From positions 62,001-126,000 of the forward strand of contig JAJYBI010000001.1 in NCBI GenBank assembly GCA_021779095.1: a stretch of 64,000 bases of DNA, read 5' to 3'. Within the stretch, counting starts at the first letter, position 1. Each line of letters starts with the position of its first letter. The notes beneath the pieces were generated by a model. That model was not told the origin of the DNA. It saw only the letters and a program-made list of their open reading frames with translations, and searched no databases. Source of the stretch: Deltaproteobacteria bacterium (lineage in GTDB: Bacteria; Desulfobacterota; Desulfuromonadia; Geobacterales; JAJYBI01). Positions 25,488 through 34,904 of this stretch are shown here, piece after piece. Position numbers and translations under genes: made by a program.

Positions 25488-28400
25488 CTACTTCTTGTCG
25501 GTCGGACAGACCGAGAAGCTCATGGACGCCATCTTTTCGTACAGGTCGAACCGCCTGCTGTTCCAGTCGGTGGCCTGATCCATGAGGGCCTGGGCCGCCG
25601 CGGGGTTGGTCTTCTTGAGGACGCGGTAGCGATTTTCGCCCATGGCGTACTCTTCGAAGCTCAGGCTCGGCGCCTTGCTGTCCAGCTGCAGCGGGTTCTC
25701 CTGCTTGCAGGCCAGGTCCGGATTATACCGGAACAGCGGCCAGTAGCCACAGGCAACGGCGTTTTTCTGCTCGTCCACGGCGGTGGTCATGTTGATGCCG
25801 TGGGCGATGCAGTGGGCGTAGGCGATGATGAGCGACGGGCCGTCGAACGCCTCGGCCTCCAGGAACGCCCTTATGCACTGGGCCGGGTTGGCCAGCGATA
25901 CCTTGGCGACGTAGACGGTGCCGTAGGCCATGGCGATCATCCCCAGGTCCTTCTTGGGCATCGCCTTGCCGCCGGCGGCGAACTGGGCGACGGCGCCCAG
26001 CGGGGTGGACTTGGACGCCTGGCCGCCGGTGTTGGAGTACACCTCGGTGTCGAGGACCAGGAGGTTGATGTTCTTGCCGGAGGCGATGACGTGGTCGAGG
26101 CCGCCGTAGCCGATGTCGTAGGCCCAGCCGTCACCCCCGACGCACCAGACGGATTTCTTCACCAGGTAGTCGGCGATGGTGAGGAGCCGCTTGGCGGCGG
26201 GCTCGGGGCAGCCGGCAAGCGCCTTCTTGAGACCGGCGACCCGCTCGCGCTGGGCCTCGATCCCCGCCTGGCTGGACTGGTCGGCGTCCTTGATCTCCTG
26301 CATGGTCCCCTTGAAGGATTCGCAGGATTTGCAGCCGCAGCCCATCAGCTCGTCGAGGAGTTCGCGGGCGGCCTCGTTGAACTTGTCCACGGTCAACCGC
26401 ATGCCGAAGCCGAACTCGGCGTTGTCTTCGAACAGCGAGTTGGACCAGGCCGGACCGCGGCCGTCGGCGCGCTTGGCCCACGGGGTGGTGGGGAGGTTGC
26501 CGCCGTAGATGGAGGTGCAGCCGGTGGCGTTGGCGATGAGCGCCCGGTCGCCGAACAGCTGGGAGAGGAGCTTGAGGTAGGGCGTCTCGCCACAGCCGGC
26601 GCAGGCGCCGGAGAATTCGAAGAGCGGACGGACCAGCTGGCTCCCCTTGAGAGAGTCCATCTTGATGAGGGAGAGCTCGGTCTCGGGAAGCCCCAGGAAG
26701 AAGTCCCAGTTCTTCGCCTCCTGCTCGCGCAGGGGGGGCTGGAACTGCATGTTGATCGCCTTGTGCTTGGGGTCTTCCTTGGACTTGGCCGGGCAGCTGT
26801 GGACGCAGGCGCCGCAGCCGGTGCAGTCTTCCGGGGCGACCTGGAGGGAGAACTTGAGACCTTTCAGGTCGGCACCCTTGGCGTCGCAGGACTTGAAGGA
26901 CGCAGGCGCGCCGGCAAGGGCGGCCGCGTCGTACGCCTTCATCCGGATGGTGGCGTGGGGGCAGATGAAGGAGCAGATGCCGCACTGGATGCAGAGGCTC
27001 TCGTCCCACACCGGGATCTCGACGGCGATGTTCCGCTTCTCGTACTGGGAGGTGGCGGTGGGGAAGGTACCGTCGGCGGGCATCTTGGAAACTGGCACGT
27101 CGTCGCCGTAGCCGGCGATGATGGTGGCGGTGACGTCCTGGACGAACGCCGGGGCGTGGCTTCCCACGACGGGCGGCTTCTTGAGGGAGCTCGTGGCACT
27201 CGCCGGTACCGCTACCTCGAAGATGTTCTCCAGGGCGGCGTCGACGGCCTTGTTGTTCATCTCGACGACCTTCTCGCCCGCCTTGCCATAGGACTTCTTG
27301 ATGGCGTCCTTGATGGCGTCAAGGGCGGTCTCCAGCGGGATGATGCCGGAGATCTTGAAGAAGGCGGTCTGCATGATGACGTTGATGCGGGCGCCCAGCC
27401 CCAGTTCCTCGCCGAGCTTGATGGCGTTGATGACGTAGAACTTGAGCTTCTTGGCGATGATCTGCTGCTGCACCTCGACCGGCATCCTGTCCCAGACCTC
27501 GCCCTTGTCGAACGGTGAGCAGAGGAGGAAGGTGGCCCCCTCCTTGGCTTTCCCCAGCATGTCGTACTTCTCCAGGAAGGAGAAGTTGTGGCAGGCGACG
27601 AAGTCGGCCTGGTCGATGAGGTACGGGGCGGTAATCGCCCTCTTGCCGAAGCGCAGGTGCGAGGTGGTGATGGTGCCGGCCTTCTTGGAGTCGTACACGA
27701 AGTAGGCCTGGGCGTTGTTGTCGGTCCGCTCGCCGATGATCTTGATGGAGTTCTTGTTGGCGCCGACGGTGCCGTCGGAGCCCAAGCCGTAGAACATGGC
27801 GGCGTAGATCCCTTCGGTGGGGTTCTTGAACGCCGGGTCGCTCTCAAGGCTGCAGCCGGTGACGTCTTCCACTATCCCGACGACGAAGTGGTTCTTCGGC
27901 CGGTCGTCCTTCAGGTTGTCGAAGACGGCCTTGACGTTGGCGGGGGTGAATTCCTTGGAGCCGAGACCGTACCGGCCGCCGACGATGGCGGGGTAGCCGG
28001 CGAAGGAGAGACGGCCGTCGGCCATCGCCTCGCCGACGGCGGTGCGCACGTCGAGGTAGAGCGGTTCGCCCAGCGACCCGGGCTCTTTGGTCCGGTCGAG
28101 GACGGCGATCTTCTTGACGGTCTTGGGGAGTGCGGCGACGAAGGCGTCGACGGGGAACGGCCGGTAGAGGCGGATCTTCAGGACGCCGACCTTCTCACCC
28201 TTGGCGGCCAGGTTGGCGACGGTCTCTTCGGCGGTATCGGCGCCGGAGCCCATGACGACGATGACCCGCTCGGCGTCGGCGGCGCCGACGTAGTCGACGA
28301 GCTTGTACTGCCGGCCGGCTACCTTGGCGAACCTGTCCATCTCTTCCTGGACGATCTTCTCGCAGGCCGGATAGTAGGGGTTGACCGTCTCACGTCCCTG

Positions 28401-29078
28401 GAAGTAGACGTCCGGGTTCTGGGCGGTACCGCGCATGACGGGGAAGTCGGGAGAGAGCGCCCGGCCCTTGTGGGCGGCGACGAGGTCGTCGCAGATCATG
28501 GCGCGCATGTCGTCGTAGGTGAGCTCTTCGACCTTCTGGACTTCGTGGGAGGTCCGGAAGCCGTCGAAGAAATGCACGAACGGTACGCGGCTCTTGAGGG
28601 TGGACGCCTGGGCGATGAGCGCAAAGTCCATGACCTCCTGGACGTTGTTGGAGCAGAGCATGGCCCAGCCGGTGGAGCGGCAGGCCATGACGTCGGAGTG
28701 GTCGCCGAAGATGGAGAGCGCCTGGGCGGCGATAGCGCGCGCCGAGACGTGGAAGACGGTGGAGGTGAGCTCGCCGGCGATCTTGAACATGTTGGGGATC
28801 ATGAGCAGCAATCCCTGGCTGGCGGTGAAGGTGGTGGTCAGCGCACCGGCCTGCAGCGCGCCATGGACGGCACCGGCGGCACCCCCCTCCGACTGCATCT
28901 CGACGACGGAGGGGATGGTGTTCCAGATGTTCTTCTGTCCCGCCGCGCTCTTGGCGTCGGAGATCTCACCCATGACCGATGATGGCGTAATCGGGTAGAT
29001 GGCAATGACTTCGTTGGTGGCGTGCGCTACATGGGCAGCAGCGGTGTTGCCGTCGATTGTTACCATTCTGCGACTCAT
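25488..29078 (-). CDS. nifJ: Pyruvate:ferredoxin/flavodoxin oxidoreductase, single chain
   Basis: This 1196-residue enzyme decarboxylates pyruvate to acetyl-CoA, passing two electrons to ferredoxin or flavodoxin, or runs in reverse to fix CO2. Domain order is the usual fused one: N-terminal pyruvate-binding domain (IYPITPSSVMGE), gamma-type domain, a ferredoxin insert with CIQCGICSFICP and CTGCGACVHSCP for two [4Fe-4S] clusters, and a C-terminal thiamine-diphosphate domain with CAGCGETPY, GGDGWAYDIGYGG and LVLDTEVYSNTGGQ. The length and motif set are complete. The ATG follows a GGAGGAG site. It is monocistronic with its own terminator and is central to anaerobic acetate and pyruvate metabolism. 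Confidence 0.97.
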   Translation of the reverse strand: MSRRMVTIDGNTAAAHVAHATNEVIAIYPITPSSVMGEISDAKSAAGQKNIWNTIPSVVEMQSEGGAAGAVHGALQAGALTTTFTASQGLLLMIPNMFKIAGELTSTVFHVSARAIAAQALSIFGDHSDVMACRSTGWAMLCSNNVQEVMDFALIAQASTLKSRVPFVHFFDGFRTSHEVQKVEELTYDDMRAMICDDLVAAHKGRALSPDFPVMRGTAQNPDVYFQGRETVNPYYPACEKIVQEEMDRFAKVAGRQYKLVDYVGAADAERVIVVMGSGADTAEETVANLAAKGEKVGVLKIRLYRPFPVDAFVAALPKTVKKIAVLDRTKEPGSLGEPLYLDVRTAVGEAMADGRLSFAGYPAIVGGRYGLGSKEFTPANVKAVFDNLKDDRPKNHFVVGIVEDVTGCSLESDPAFKNPTEGIYAAMFYGLGSDGTVGANKNSIKIIGERTDNNAQAYFVYDSKKAGTITTSHLRFGKRAITAPYLIDQADFVACHNFSFLEKYDMLGKAKEGATFLLCSPFDKGEVWDRMPVEVQQQIIAKKLKFYVINAIKLGEELGLGARINVIMQTAFFKISGIIPLETALDAIKDAIKKSYGKAGEKVVEMNNKAVDAALENIFEVAVPASATSSLKKPPVVGSHAPAFVQDVTATIIAGYGDDVPVSKMPADGTFPTATSQYEKRNIAVEIPVWDESLCIQCGICSFICPHATIRMKAYDAAALAGAPASFKSCDAKGADLKGLKFSLQVAPEDCTGCGACVHSCPAKSKEDPKHKAINMQFQPPLREQEAKNWDFFLGLPETELSLIKMDSLKGSQLVRPLFEFSGACAGCGETPYLKLLSQLFGDRALIANATGCTSIYGGNLPTTPWAKRADGRGPAWSNSLFEDNAEFGFGMRLTVDKFNEAARELLDELMGCGCKSCESFKGTMQEIKDADQSSQAGIEAQRERVAGLKKALAGCPEPAAKRLLTIADYLVKKSVWCVGGDGWAYDIGYGGLDHVIASGKNINLLVLDTEVYSNTGGQASKSTPLGAVAQFAAGGKAMPKKDLGMIAMAYGTVYVAKVSLANPAQCIRAFLEAEAFDGPSLIIAYAHCIAHGINMTTAVDEQKNAVACGYWPLFRYNPDLACKQENPLQLDSKAPSLSFEEYAMGENRYRVLKKTNPAAAQALMDQATDWNSRRFDLYEKMASMSFSVCPTDKK

Positions 29079-29144
29079 AGACTCCTCCTGTTGGTTACGT
29101 GATTGCCACGCTCGTATTCAAAACTCTTATTGCGTACGTAAAGA

Positions 29145-29738
29145 CTACCACTCGGTCCGACCTTCGAGCGCCCGCTGTACCGTCGCGGCGTCGACATATT
29201 CCAGGTCGCTCCCCGTCGGGATACCGTGAGCCAGCCGGCTCACCCTGATCCCCAGCGGTTTGATGATCCGCCCGAGATAGAGGGCCGTTGCCTCCCCCTC
29301 CACGGAAAAATTGGTGGCAAGCACCACCTCGGTGATCCGGCCGTCCTTCAGTCGTTCCAGCAGCTCGGCGATCTTGAGGTCCCCGGGAGTCACCCCCCGG
29401 AGCGGCGACAGCGCCCCGTGGAGCACATGGTACCGCCCGCGGAACGCCCCGCTCCGCTCCACCGCCAGCAGGTCCTGGGGCTCTTCCACCACACAGAGGG
29501 CCGTATCGTCACGCGACGCACTGCAGATGGCACAGGGATCGTCCTCCGTGATGGCAAAACAGACGGAGCAGAACCTCAGCCGTTCCTGCACCTCAAGGAG
29601 GCTTTCGGCAAGGGCGCGTGAATTCTCTGGTGATTTCAGCAGGTGAAAGGCAAGCCGTAATGCGGTCTTTTCCCCAACTCCCGGCAGCTTTTTCAGCTCC
29701 CCCAGGAGCCTTGTCAATGATTTGGAGGAATGTACCAT
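29145..29738 (-). CDS. recR: Recombination protein RecR
   Basis: This 197-residue protein helps RecF and RecO load RecA at single-stranded gaps. It has an N-terminal helix-hairpin-helix (LPGVGEKTALRLAFHLL), a four-cysteine zinc finger (FCSVCFAI then DPCAIC) and a Toprim domain (CVVEEPQDLLAVE and LATNFSVEGEATALYLGR). Length is normal. It is the last gene of the conserved dnaX-ybaB-recR group; a GC-rich hairpin lies between it and ybaB. Confidence 0.96.
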   Translation of the reverse strand: MVHSSKSLTRLLGELKKLPGVGEKTALRLAFHLLKSPENSRALAESLLEVQERLRFCSVCFAITEDDPCAICSASRDDTALCVVEEPQDLLAVERSGAFRGRYHVLHGALSPLRGVTPGDLKIAELLERLKDGRITEVVLATNFSVEGEATALYLGRIIKPLGIRVSRLAHGIPTGSDLEYVDAATVQRALEGRTEW

Positions 29739-29783
29739 AATTCTCTCGCATATAAAACAAGTTTTTATTTATCAGATGCGTAT

Positions 29784-29838
29784 CAGCCCGACGGAACGGC
29801 GGTCTGCGGCAATGCCGCTCCACCGCCCCATCGGGCTG
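29784..29838. repeat. Nested GC-rich stem-loop between ybaB and recR
   Basis: Three nested stems line up in 55 bases: CAGCCCGA with TCGGGCTG, GGCGG with CCGCC, and GCGGC with GCCGC around an AAT loop. There is no T-tract, so it is not a standard terminator. It may be a REP-like repeat or an mRNA-processing hairpin. The 148-bp gap holds no gene. Confidence 0.6.
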
Positions 29839-29886
29839 AATATGCTTTCTCGATATCGCGTTATGCGCGCGTCAGCGCGCACCCGT

Positions 29887-30201
29887 TCAGAACAGGCCGG
29901 GAATGTTGAGCCCCCCCGTCACCTTGCCCATCTCCTGGGACATTTCGGCCTGTACCTTCCCCAGCGCCTCGTTGACGGCAGCCACCACCAGGTCCTGGAG
30001 CATCTCCACATCTTCCGGGTCCACCGCCTCCTTCTTGATGGTCAGGGACAGGAGCTGATTCTTGCCGTTCACCACGGCGGTAACCGCACCGCCACCCGCC
30101 GCCGCCTCGGCGGTGCGAGCCGCCGCTTCCTCCTGCAGCCGCGCCATCTTCTGCTGCATCATCTGAGCCTGTTTCATGATATTCGCCAAACCCTTCGCCA
30201 T
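29887..30201 (-). CDS. ybaB: YbaB/EbfC nucleoid-associated protein
   Basis: This 104-residue DNA-binding protein has the typical pattern: an N-terminal helix rich in Met and Gln (IMKQAQMMQQKMARLQEE), an Ala/Gly-rich turn, the VNGKNQLLSLTIKKEAVDPED beta region, and a C-terminal helix. It binds DNA as a dimer with tweezer-like arms. The ATG at 30201 has a GGAGGAG site, so the 17 residues encoded upstream are probably not translated. It lies 71 bp after dnaX in the conserved dnaX-ybaB-recR order. Confidence 0.94.
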   Translation of the reverse strand: MAKGLANIMKQAQMMQQKMARLQEEAAARTAEAAAGGGAVTAVVNGKNQLLSLTIKKEAVDPEDVEMLQDLVVAAVNEALGKVQAEMSQEMGKVTGGLNIPGLF

Positions 30202-30272
30202 CGTCTCTCCTCCATCATCACCTGGTATAATATTGAGCAGTTCCGGCAACAATCGCCTCGTGCCTCTCCGTA

Positions 30273-32024
30273 TCAGCTCCCCTGCCGTGCCGGCCCCTTC
30301 CCGGGCCCCTTCTCCCTGACCCCCTCCAGCGTACCGCCGAAGATGCGGAGGGAAGCCGCCACCATCGGGTGCCCCTCCGCCTTCGACCGGATCTCGCTCA
30401 TGCGGCGGGCGTTATCAAGGCTTTTTTTTTCATGGAGCGATGGCGGGAGGTCCGGCGCATCCCCGGCAAGCGATACGATCCTGACCTCCGGCTTCCGGGG
30501 GAAAAACTCCCCTCCCAGCCGCACCAGCTCTTCCAGCGTTTCCTTGTCCTGCATCCGGGCAAACTCGAACGAGCCGCCGGCGAAGCCGATCTCCAGCCGC
30601 TCCTCCGTCACCGACAGCGGCCGCCCCTTTTCGAGGACCGACGCGAACATCGGCTTTTTCCCCTTCACGTAGGCCACGAACCCCGGCCAGTCGCGGGGGC
30701 CTGCCGGTTCCGGTGACGCCGCAGCGAGCGTCGTCCGTGGCGGCGGGTCCTCGGTACGCCCCTGGGGCGCCTGCTGCCGGGGCGCCTGCCCCGCCGGTTG
30801 CGGAGCCGGCCGGGACGCACTCTCGTTGCGTGCAGGGGCATTCCAGACCGGCGGCGCCGAAGCGACCGCGCCCGCAGGGATGACCCCTTCCAGCGCCGCC
30901 AGACGTGCCAGGATCTCCTCCACCGGCACCACGGGGGGGAGGGTCGCCATTTTCAGGAGCGCCATCTCCATCACCAGCCGGGGAAAGCCGGACCCGGCCA
31001 TCTCCCCCTCCGCCTTCAGGAGCAGCGTCAGATAGCGCTGCAGCGTCGGCAGATCATGCTCCCCCGCCTGCCGGTGAAGTTCGGCCATCTCCCCTTCCGA
31101 CAGGTCGAGGATATCGTCTGCATCGCGCCCCACGGCGCGGATGATGGTGAAGCCACGGAAATGCTCGATCAGCTCCTGGCAGAACTGGCGCATGTTGTAG
31201 CCGAAGCTGTCCACACGCCGGACGGTTTCCAGCACCTCCCGCGTATCGCGGGCGAACACCGCGGCGGAGGTCTCCATGAGGAGCCGCCGGTCCACCACTC
31301 CGAGGAGTGCGACCACGTCCTCGTCCGCGGCTGACTGTCCGCAGAACGCCAGCACCTGGTCCAGGGTGGAGATGGCGTCGCGCATGCTGCCGTCCCCCTT
31401 GCGGGCGACCACCGCCAGGGAGGCATCGCTGATGGCGACCCCCTCCTGGTCCACGATATATCTGAGCCGAGCGGCGATCCGCTGCAACGGAATCCGCTTG
31501 AAATCGAACCGCTGGCAGCGGGACAGGATGGTGATGGGGACCTTGTGGGGCTCGGTGGTGGCGAAGATGAACTTGACGTGGGGAGGAGGCTCCTCCAGCG
31601 TCTTCAGGAGGGCGTTGAAGGCGCTCGTGGAGAGCATGTGGACTTCGTCGATGATGAAGATCTTGTAGCGGCAGCGGGACGGCAGGTACTTGATGGTCTC
31701 CCGCAACTCCCGGATCTCGTCCACCCCGTTGTTGGAAGCGCCGTCGATCTCGAACACGTCCACCGAAGTGCCGTCGGTGATCTCCCGGCAGGCGGGGCAG
31801 ACGTTGCACGGCTCAGGGCTCATCCCCTCCTCGCAGTTGAGCGCCTTGGCGAGGATGCGCGCCGAACTGGTCTTTCCGACCCCCCGGGCACCGGTGAACA
31901 GGAACGCATGGGCCACCCGTCCCGAATCGATGGCGTTCTTCAGGGTGCGGCTCACATGCTCCTGGCCGATCAGGTCGCTGAATGTCTGGGGACGCCATTT
32001 CCTGGCGAGGACGAGATAGGACAC
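30273..32024 (-). CDS. dnaX: DNA polymerase III subunits gamma/tau
   Basis: This 583-residue clamp-loader ATPase has Walker A GARGVGKTSSARILAKALNC, a four-Cys zinc module (CNVCPACRE with upstream CEEG), Walker B IIDEVHMLS and the SRC motif (LSRCQRFDFK). The C-terminal third is a Pro/Ala-rich linker and a tau-like domain. The GTG at 32024 (SYLVLARKWRPQTF follows) is chosen because it matches the universal DnaX start; the frame further upstream would run into the region before the SRP RNA. No obvious frameshift site was checked in detail. Confidence 0.95.
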   Translation of the reverse strand: MSYLVLARKWRPQTFSDLIGQEHVSRTLKNAIDSGRVAHAFLFTGARGVGKTSSARILAKALNCEEGMSPEPCNVCPACREITDGTSVDVFEIDGASNNGVDEIRELRETIKYLPSRCRYKIFIIDEVHMLSTSAFNALLKTLEEPPPHVKFIFATTEPHKVPITILSRCQRFDFKRIPLQRIAARLRYIVDQEGVAISDASLAVVARKGDGSMRDAISTLDQVLAFCGQSAADEDVVALLGVVDRRLLMETSAAVFARDTREVLETVRRVDSFGYNMRQFCQELIEHFRGFTIIRAVGRDADDILDLSEGEMAELHRQAGEHDLPTLQRYLTLLLKAEGEMAGSGFPRLVMEMALLKMATLPPVVPVEEILARLAALEGVIPAGAVASAPPVWNAPARNESASRPAPQPAGQAPRQQAPQGRTEDPPPRTTLAAASPEPAGPRDWPGFVAYVKGKKPMFASVLEKGRPLSVTEERLEIGFAGGSFEFARMQDKETLEELVRLGGEFFPRKPEVRIVSLAGDAPDLPPSLHEKKSLDNARRMSEIRSKAEGHPMVAASLRIFGGTLEGVREKGPGKGPARQGS

Positions 32025-32156
32025 GGCGTGCACAACCTCTCTGGCGGGGTGCGGAGCATCTGCCCGGACGCGGTATACCGGAATCGCAACGGGGGAGGCG
32101 GGGAGCAGACTGGGCGGGCGGGCCGGACACCCCCGTGGACGCGCTCTAAAAACGGT

Positions 32157-32286
32157 TTGCGGGTACCGTTGATAGCTGGGCACCCCTGCGGCACACGGAG
32201 TCGGCTACTGCCGCTGCTTCCTTCCGGACCTGACGGGGTTCATAACCTTCCGTTGCGCAGGACCCAGCTATCAACGGTACCCGCAA
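32157..32286 (-). ncRNA. ffs: Signal recognition particle RNA, small 4.5S-like type
   Basis: The minus strand contains the invariant SRP domain IV core (GTCAGGTCCGGAAGGAAGCA), around 32210-32235. The two ends pair perfectly over at least 20 bases (GGGTACCGTTGATAGCTGGG with its complement), giving the long rod of the bacterial RNA. It scaffolds Ffh for cotranslational membrane targeting. End points are approximate because the terminal stem continues a few bases beyond. It lies between dnaX and a tRNA-Ser. Confidence 0.93.
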
Positions 32287-32364
32287 GGATACGCGTCGAT
32301 TCGTACTGCCTGCAAAAAACAGCGCGGTGAACCCGGCGGGCTCACCGCGTCATACACGTTATGG

Positions 32365-32452
32365 CGGAGAGAGAGGGATTCGAACCCTCGGTACGCTATT
32401 AACGTACACACGCTTTCCAGGCGTGCTCCTTCAACCTCTCGGACATCTCTCC
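32365..32452 (-). tRNA. tRNA-Ser (GGA)
   Basis: The minus strand forms an 88-nt class II tRNA: acceptor GGAGAGA with TCTCTCC, anticodon stem CACGC/GCGTG with loop CTGGAAA, a long variable arm (GTACG with CGTAC), and T-loop GGTTCGAATCC. Anticodon GGA reads UCC and UCU. Confidence 0.95.
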
Positions 32453-32498
32453 GGGGAACGGGAAATATAGTACAGAGCATCCGGTTTGTAAAGGGGTT

Positions 32499-33974
32499 TT
32501 ATGCATCCCCCCCCTCCCGCCCCTCCAACATCCGGGGAGCCTTGTCGATCGACTCGGCCGCATCCAGCTCCTTGCCGGTGGAGGCGCCCAGCTCTTTAAA
32601 CCGCCGCGCCGATACGAGCACGCGACTCTCCAGCGAACCGGCGGCCTTGTTGTAGGACTCCACCGCCCGCTCCAGCCCTTTCTTCACGTCGCCGAAATGG
32701 CCGACGAAGACCGCCAGCCGGTCGTACAGCGACCTCCCCAGCTCGCTGATCTCCCGGGCGCTCTCGGCGATCTGTTCCTGGCGCCAGCCGTAGGCCACCG
32801 CCCGCAGGAGCGCAATGAGTGTCGTGGGGGTCGCCAGGATCACCCCCTGCTCCACCCCCGCCTCGATGAGGGAGGGGTCCTGTTCCAGGGCGGCGCTGAA
32901 AAAGGTCTCGCCGGGGAGGAACAGCACCACGAACTCCGGGGTCGGCCGGAACTGTTCCCAGTAGGACTTGGCCGACAGCTTCGTCATGTGGGTCCGGATC
33001 TGGCGGGCGTGGTCTTTGAGGTGCCGCAGCCGGTGCACCTCGTCTTCCGACTCCAGCGCCTCCAGGTACGCCATGAGCGGCGCCTTTGAGTCCACCACCA
33101 CGCTCTTGCCGCCGGGGAGCTTCACCACCATGTCGGGACGCAGCCGGCCGTCCTCGCCGTGGGCCGTTTCCTGCTCCACGAAGTCGCAGTAGTTGAGCAT
33201 CCCCGCGATCTCCACCACCCGCCTGAGCTGGATCTCCCCCCACCGGCCGCGCACGCTGGGGGCGCGGAGCGCCTTCACCAGGTTCGCCGTCTCCCCCTGC
33301 AGCCGCGACTGGCCGTCCGCCAGACCCTTGATCTGCTCCAAGAGCCCGGCGTAGGCGGCGCCGCGGGCCTTCTCCAGCTCCTGGATCTTGCCGTCCACCT
33401 TTTCCAGCGACTCACGTACCGGCGCCACCAGGTCGCCGATCGCCTTCTGCCGTTGCTCCAGGTCCCCCTTCGCCCGCTCCTGGAAGGTCTCCAGGGTGGT
33501 CTTGGCCAGGTCGAGGAACGACTGATTGTTCTGCTTCAGGGCATCGGCCGACAGGGCGCGGAACGCGTCGGACAGCTTCGCCCGTGCCTCCTCCAGCATG
33601 GCGAGCTTCTCCTCTGCCCCCTTGCGCTCCTCCTGCAGCCGTGTCAGGAGTGATGCCACCTCCGCCTGCAGCTGGCCGTTTTCGGCAACTCCCTTCCGCA
33701 GCTCCTCCTCACGGGCGGCGACGACCGCCTCCAGCTCGCCGATCCGCTGGTTCTTCTCCTCGGCCGTGGCCCGGCGCTCCGCCTCCGCCTTCAGCTCGGC
33801 ACGCAGCCCCGCGACCTCGCCGGCCGCCCGCTCCGCACCACTTCGCAGCTCATCCAGCTGGCTATCCCTTGCCGCCAGCCGCTCGTGGAGCGCCGAGGCA
33901 CTCCCCCGCAGAATAAACCAGGCAAGCGCGCCACCGATGGCGATGCCGACCGCCAGATACAGGAAGAACTCCAT
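32499..33974 (-). CDS. rmuC: DNA recombination protein RmuC family
   Basis: This 491-residue protein has an N-terminal membrane helix ([17 protein letters not shown]), a long coiled coil from about residue 35 to 230 rich in Glu, Ala and Arg, then the RmuC core with [33 protein letters not shown] and [14 protein letters not shown]. RmuC limits inversions at short repeats and has a PD-(D/E)XK-related nuclease fold; more recent work links it to defence-like protection from foreign DNA. The start is the ATG at 33974. An 83-bp inverted-repeat element lies immediately upstream. Confidence 0.93.
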   Translation of the reverse strand: MEFFLYLAVGIAIGGALAWFILRGSASALHERLAARDSQLDELRSGAERAAGEVAGLRAELKAEAERRATAEEKNQRIGELEAVVAAREEELRKGVAENGQLQAEVASLLTRLQEERKGAEEKLAMLEEARAKLSDAFRALSADALKQNNQSFLDLAKTTLETFQERAKGDLEQRQKAIGDLVAPVRESLEKVDGKIQELEKARGAAYAGLLEQIKGLADGQSRLQGETANLVKALRAPSVRGRWGEIQLRRVVEIAGMLNYCDFVEQETAHGEDGRLRPDMVVKLPGGKSVVVDSKAPLMAYLEALESEDEVHRLRHLKDHARQIRTHMTKLSAKSYWEQFRPTPEFVVLFLPGETFFSAALEQDPSLIEAGVEQGVILATPTTLIALLRAVAYGWRQEQIAESAREISELGRSLYDRLAVFVGHFGDVKKGLERAVESYNKAAGSLESRVLVSARRFKELGASTGKELDAAESIDKAPRMLEGREGGDA

Positions 33975-33992
33975 ACTTACTCCTTGGATGCA

Positions 33993-34075
33993 GTAACGTC
34001 AGATTTGAGCTGATGACAAGGCGGCGAGAAAGCCGACAACAAGCCAACGCAGTCAGGGCTCAAATATGGCGTTAC
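33993..34075. repeat. 83-bp element with 18-bp terminal inverted repeats
   Basis: The left end (33993-34010) and the right end (34058-34075) are inverted repeats matching at 16 of 18 positions; they begin GTAACG and include ATTTGAGC. The interior is GC-rich, without an open reading frame. It fills the gap between rmuC and the cytochrome c assembly gene and ends one base before the latter's stop. This is the shape of a miniature inverted-repeat element or a REP-type repeat. No second copy was seen in the window. Confidence 0.6.
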
Positions 34076-34076
34076 C

Positions 34077-34796
34077 TTAAAAACTGTGGGAGCTCTTCAT
34101 CAGCATGCTCACCCCGAGATAGGTGAAGAGCGCCACCCCGAACCCGGCGATGCCGCACCAGGCCATGAGCCGGTCGGACCGACCGCCGCGGAACCGCAGG
34201 TGCAGGTATATGCTGTAGAACACCCAGAGGATGGAGGTCCAGAGCTCCTTGGGGGTCCAGAGCCAGTAGGTCCCCCAGGCGTAGTACCCCCAGATCCCGC
34301 CCGAGACCATGGAGGCGGAGAAGAAACTGTACCCCGTCAGCTCCGCACGGTACTGCAGGTCCAGGAGCGGCCGCTCCTCCCGAGCCAGGTACATCCCCCC
34401 CAAGAGGGCACCGATGCCGAAGAGGGCATAGGCGAAGAAGGCGAGCGCCACATGCAGCTCGAACCAGTAGGTGCGCAGAACGGGGGGAAGCGGCATGTTG
34501 AACGAGCCGAACGGCAGCGCCAGAAGGGCGAGGAGCGCCGCCAGCAGTCCCGTGCTCCAGGAAAAGGTAGCGGAGTCCTTAAGCGCCGACGCAAAAAGAA
34601 ACGGCAGCGCCATCAGCCCGACCGATGCGGAAAAGAAGAGCAGCGTATCCCCCGGTCCCACCAGCGGCAGCCTCCCCATGGAAACGCCGCGTATCCCGAG
34701 ATAAACGAGCTCGCCCGCAAGCGCCGTCATGAACAGCGACCGACGGAACGCACCGAACAGATAGATGCCGCAGACGGCCAGCAGCAGAACTTTCAT
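34077..34796 (-). CDS. CcsA/ResC-like cytochrome c assembly protein
   Basis: This roughly 239-residue inner-membrane protein has about eight helices and the tryptophan-rich WWD-type segment WGTYWLWTPKELWTSILW (about residue 175), which presents heme for attachment to apocytochrome c. His residues in ELHVALAFFAYALFG probably serve as heme ligands. In most CcsA proteins the segment reads WDPKE; here the Asp is Thr. No ResB/Ccs1 partner gene is adjacent. The start is uncertain: the ATG at 34805 is only two bases after GGAGG, so the ATG at 34796 is preferred. Confidence 0.87.
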   Translation of the reverse strand: MKVLLLAVCGIYLFGAFRRSLFMTALAGELVYLGIRGVSMGRLPLVGPGDTLLFFSASVGLMALPFLFASALKDSATFSWSTGLLAALLALLALPFGSFNMPLPPVLRTYWFELHVALAFFAYALFGIGALLGGMYLAREERPLLDLQYRAELTGYSFFSASMVSGGIWGYYAWGTYWLWTPKELWTSILWVFYSIYLHLRFRGGRSDRLMAWCGIAGFGVALFTYLGVSMLMKSSHSF

Positions 34797-34904
34797 TACC
34801 GCCATCACCTCCAGAGAACGTGCAGGCAACTATACTGGCTCCCGGCAGGTAAATAAAGCAAAAACCGGGTCGTGTCCCGCGACCGCCCCTCCCGCATCGG
34901 CTCC

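Noticed and set aside
25401-28982. Long plus-strand open frames opposite nifJ
   Set aside because: Repetitive Gly/Val/Asp-rich products caused by codon bias of nifJ on the other strand.
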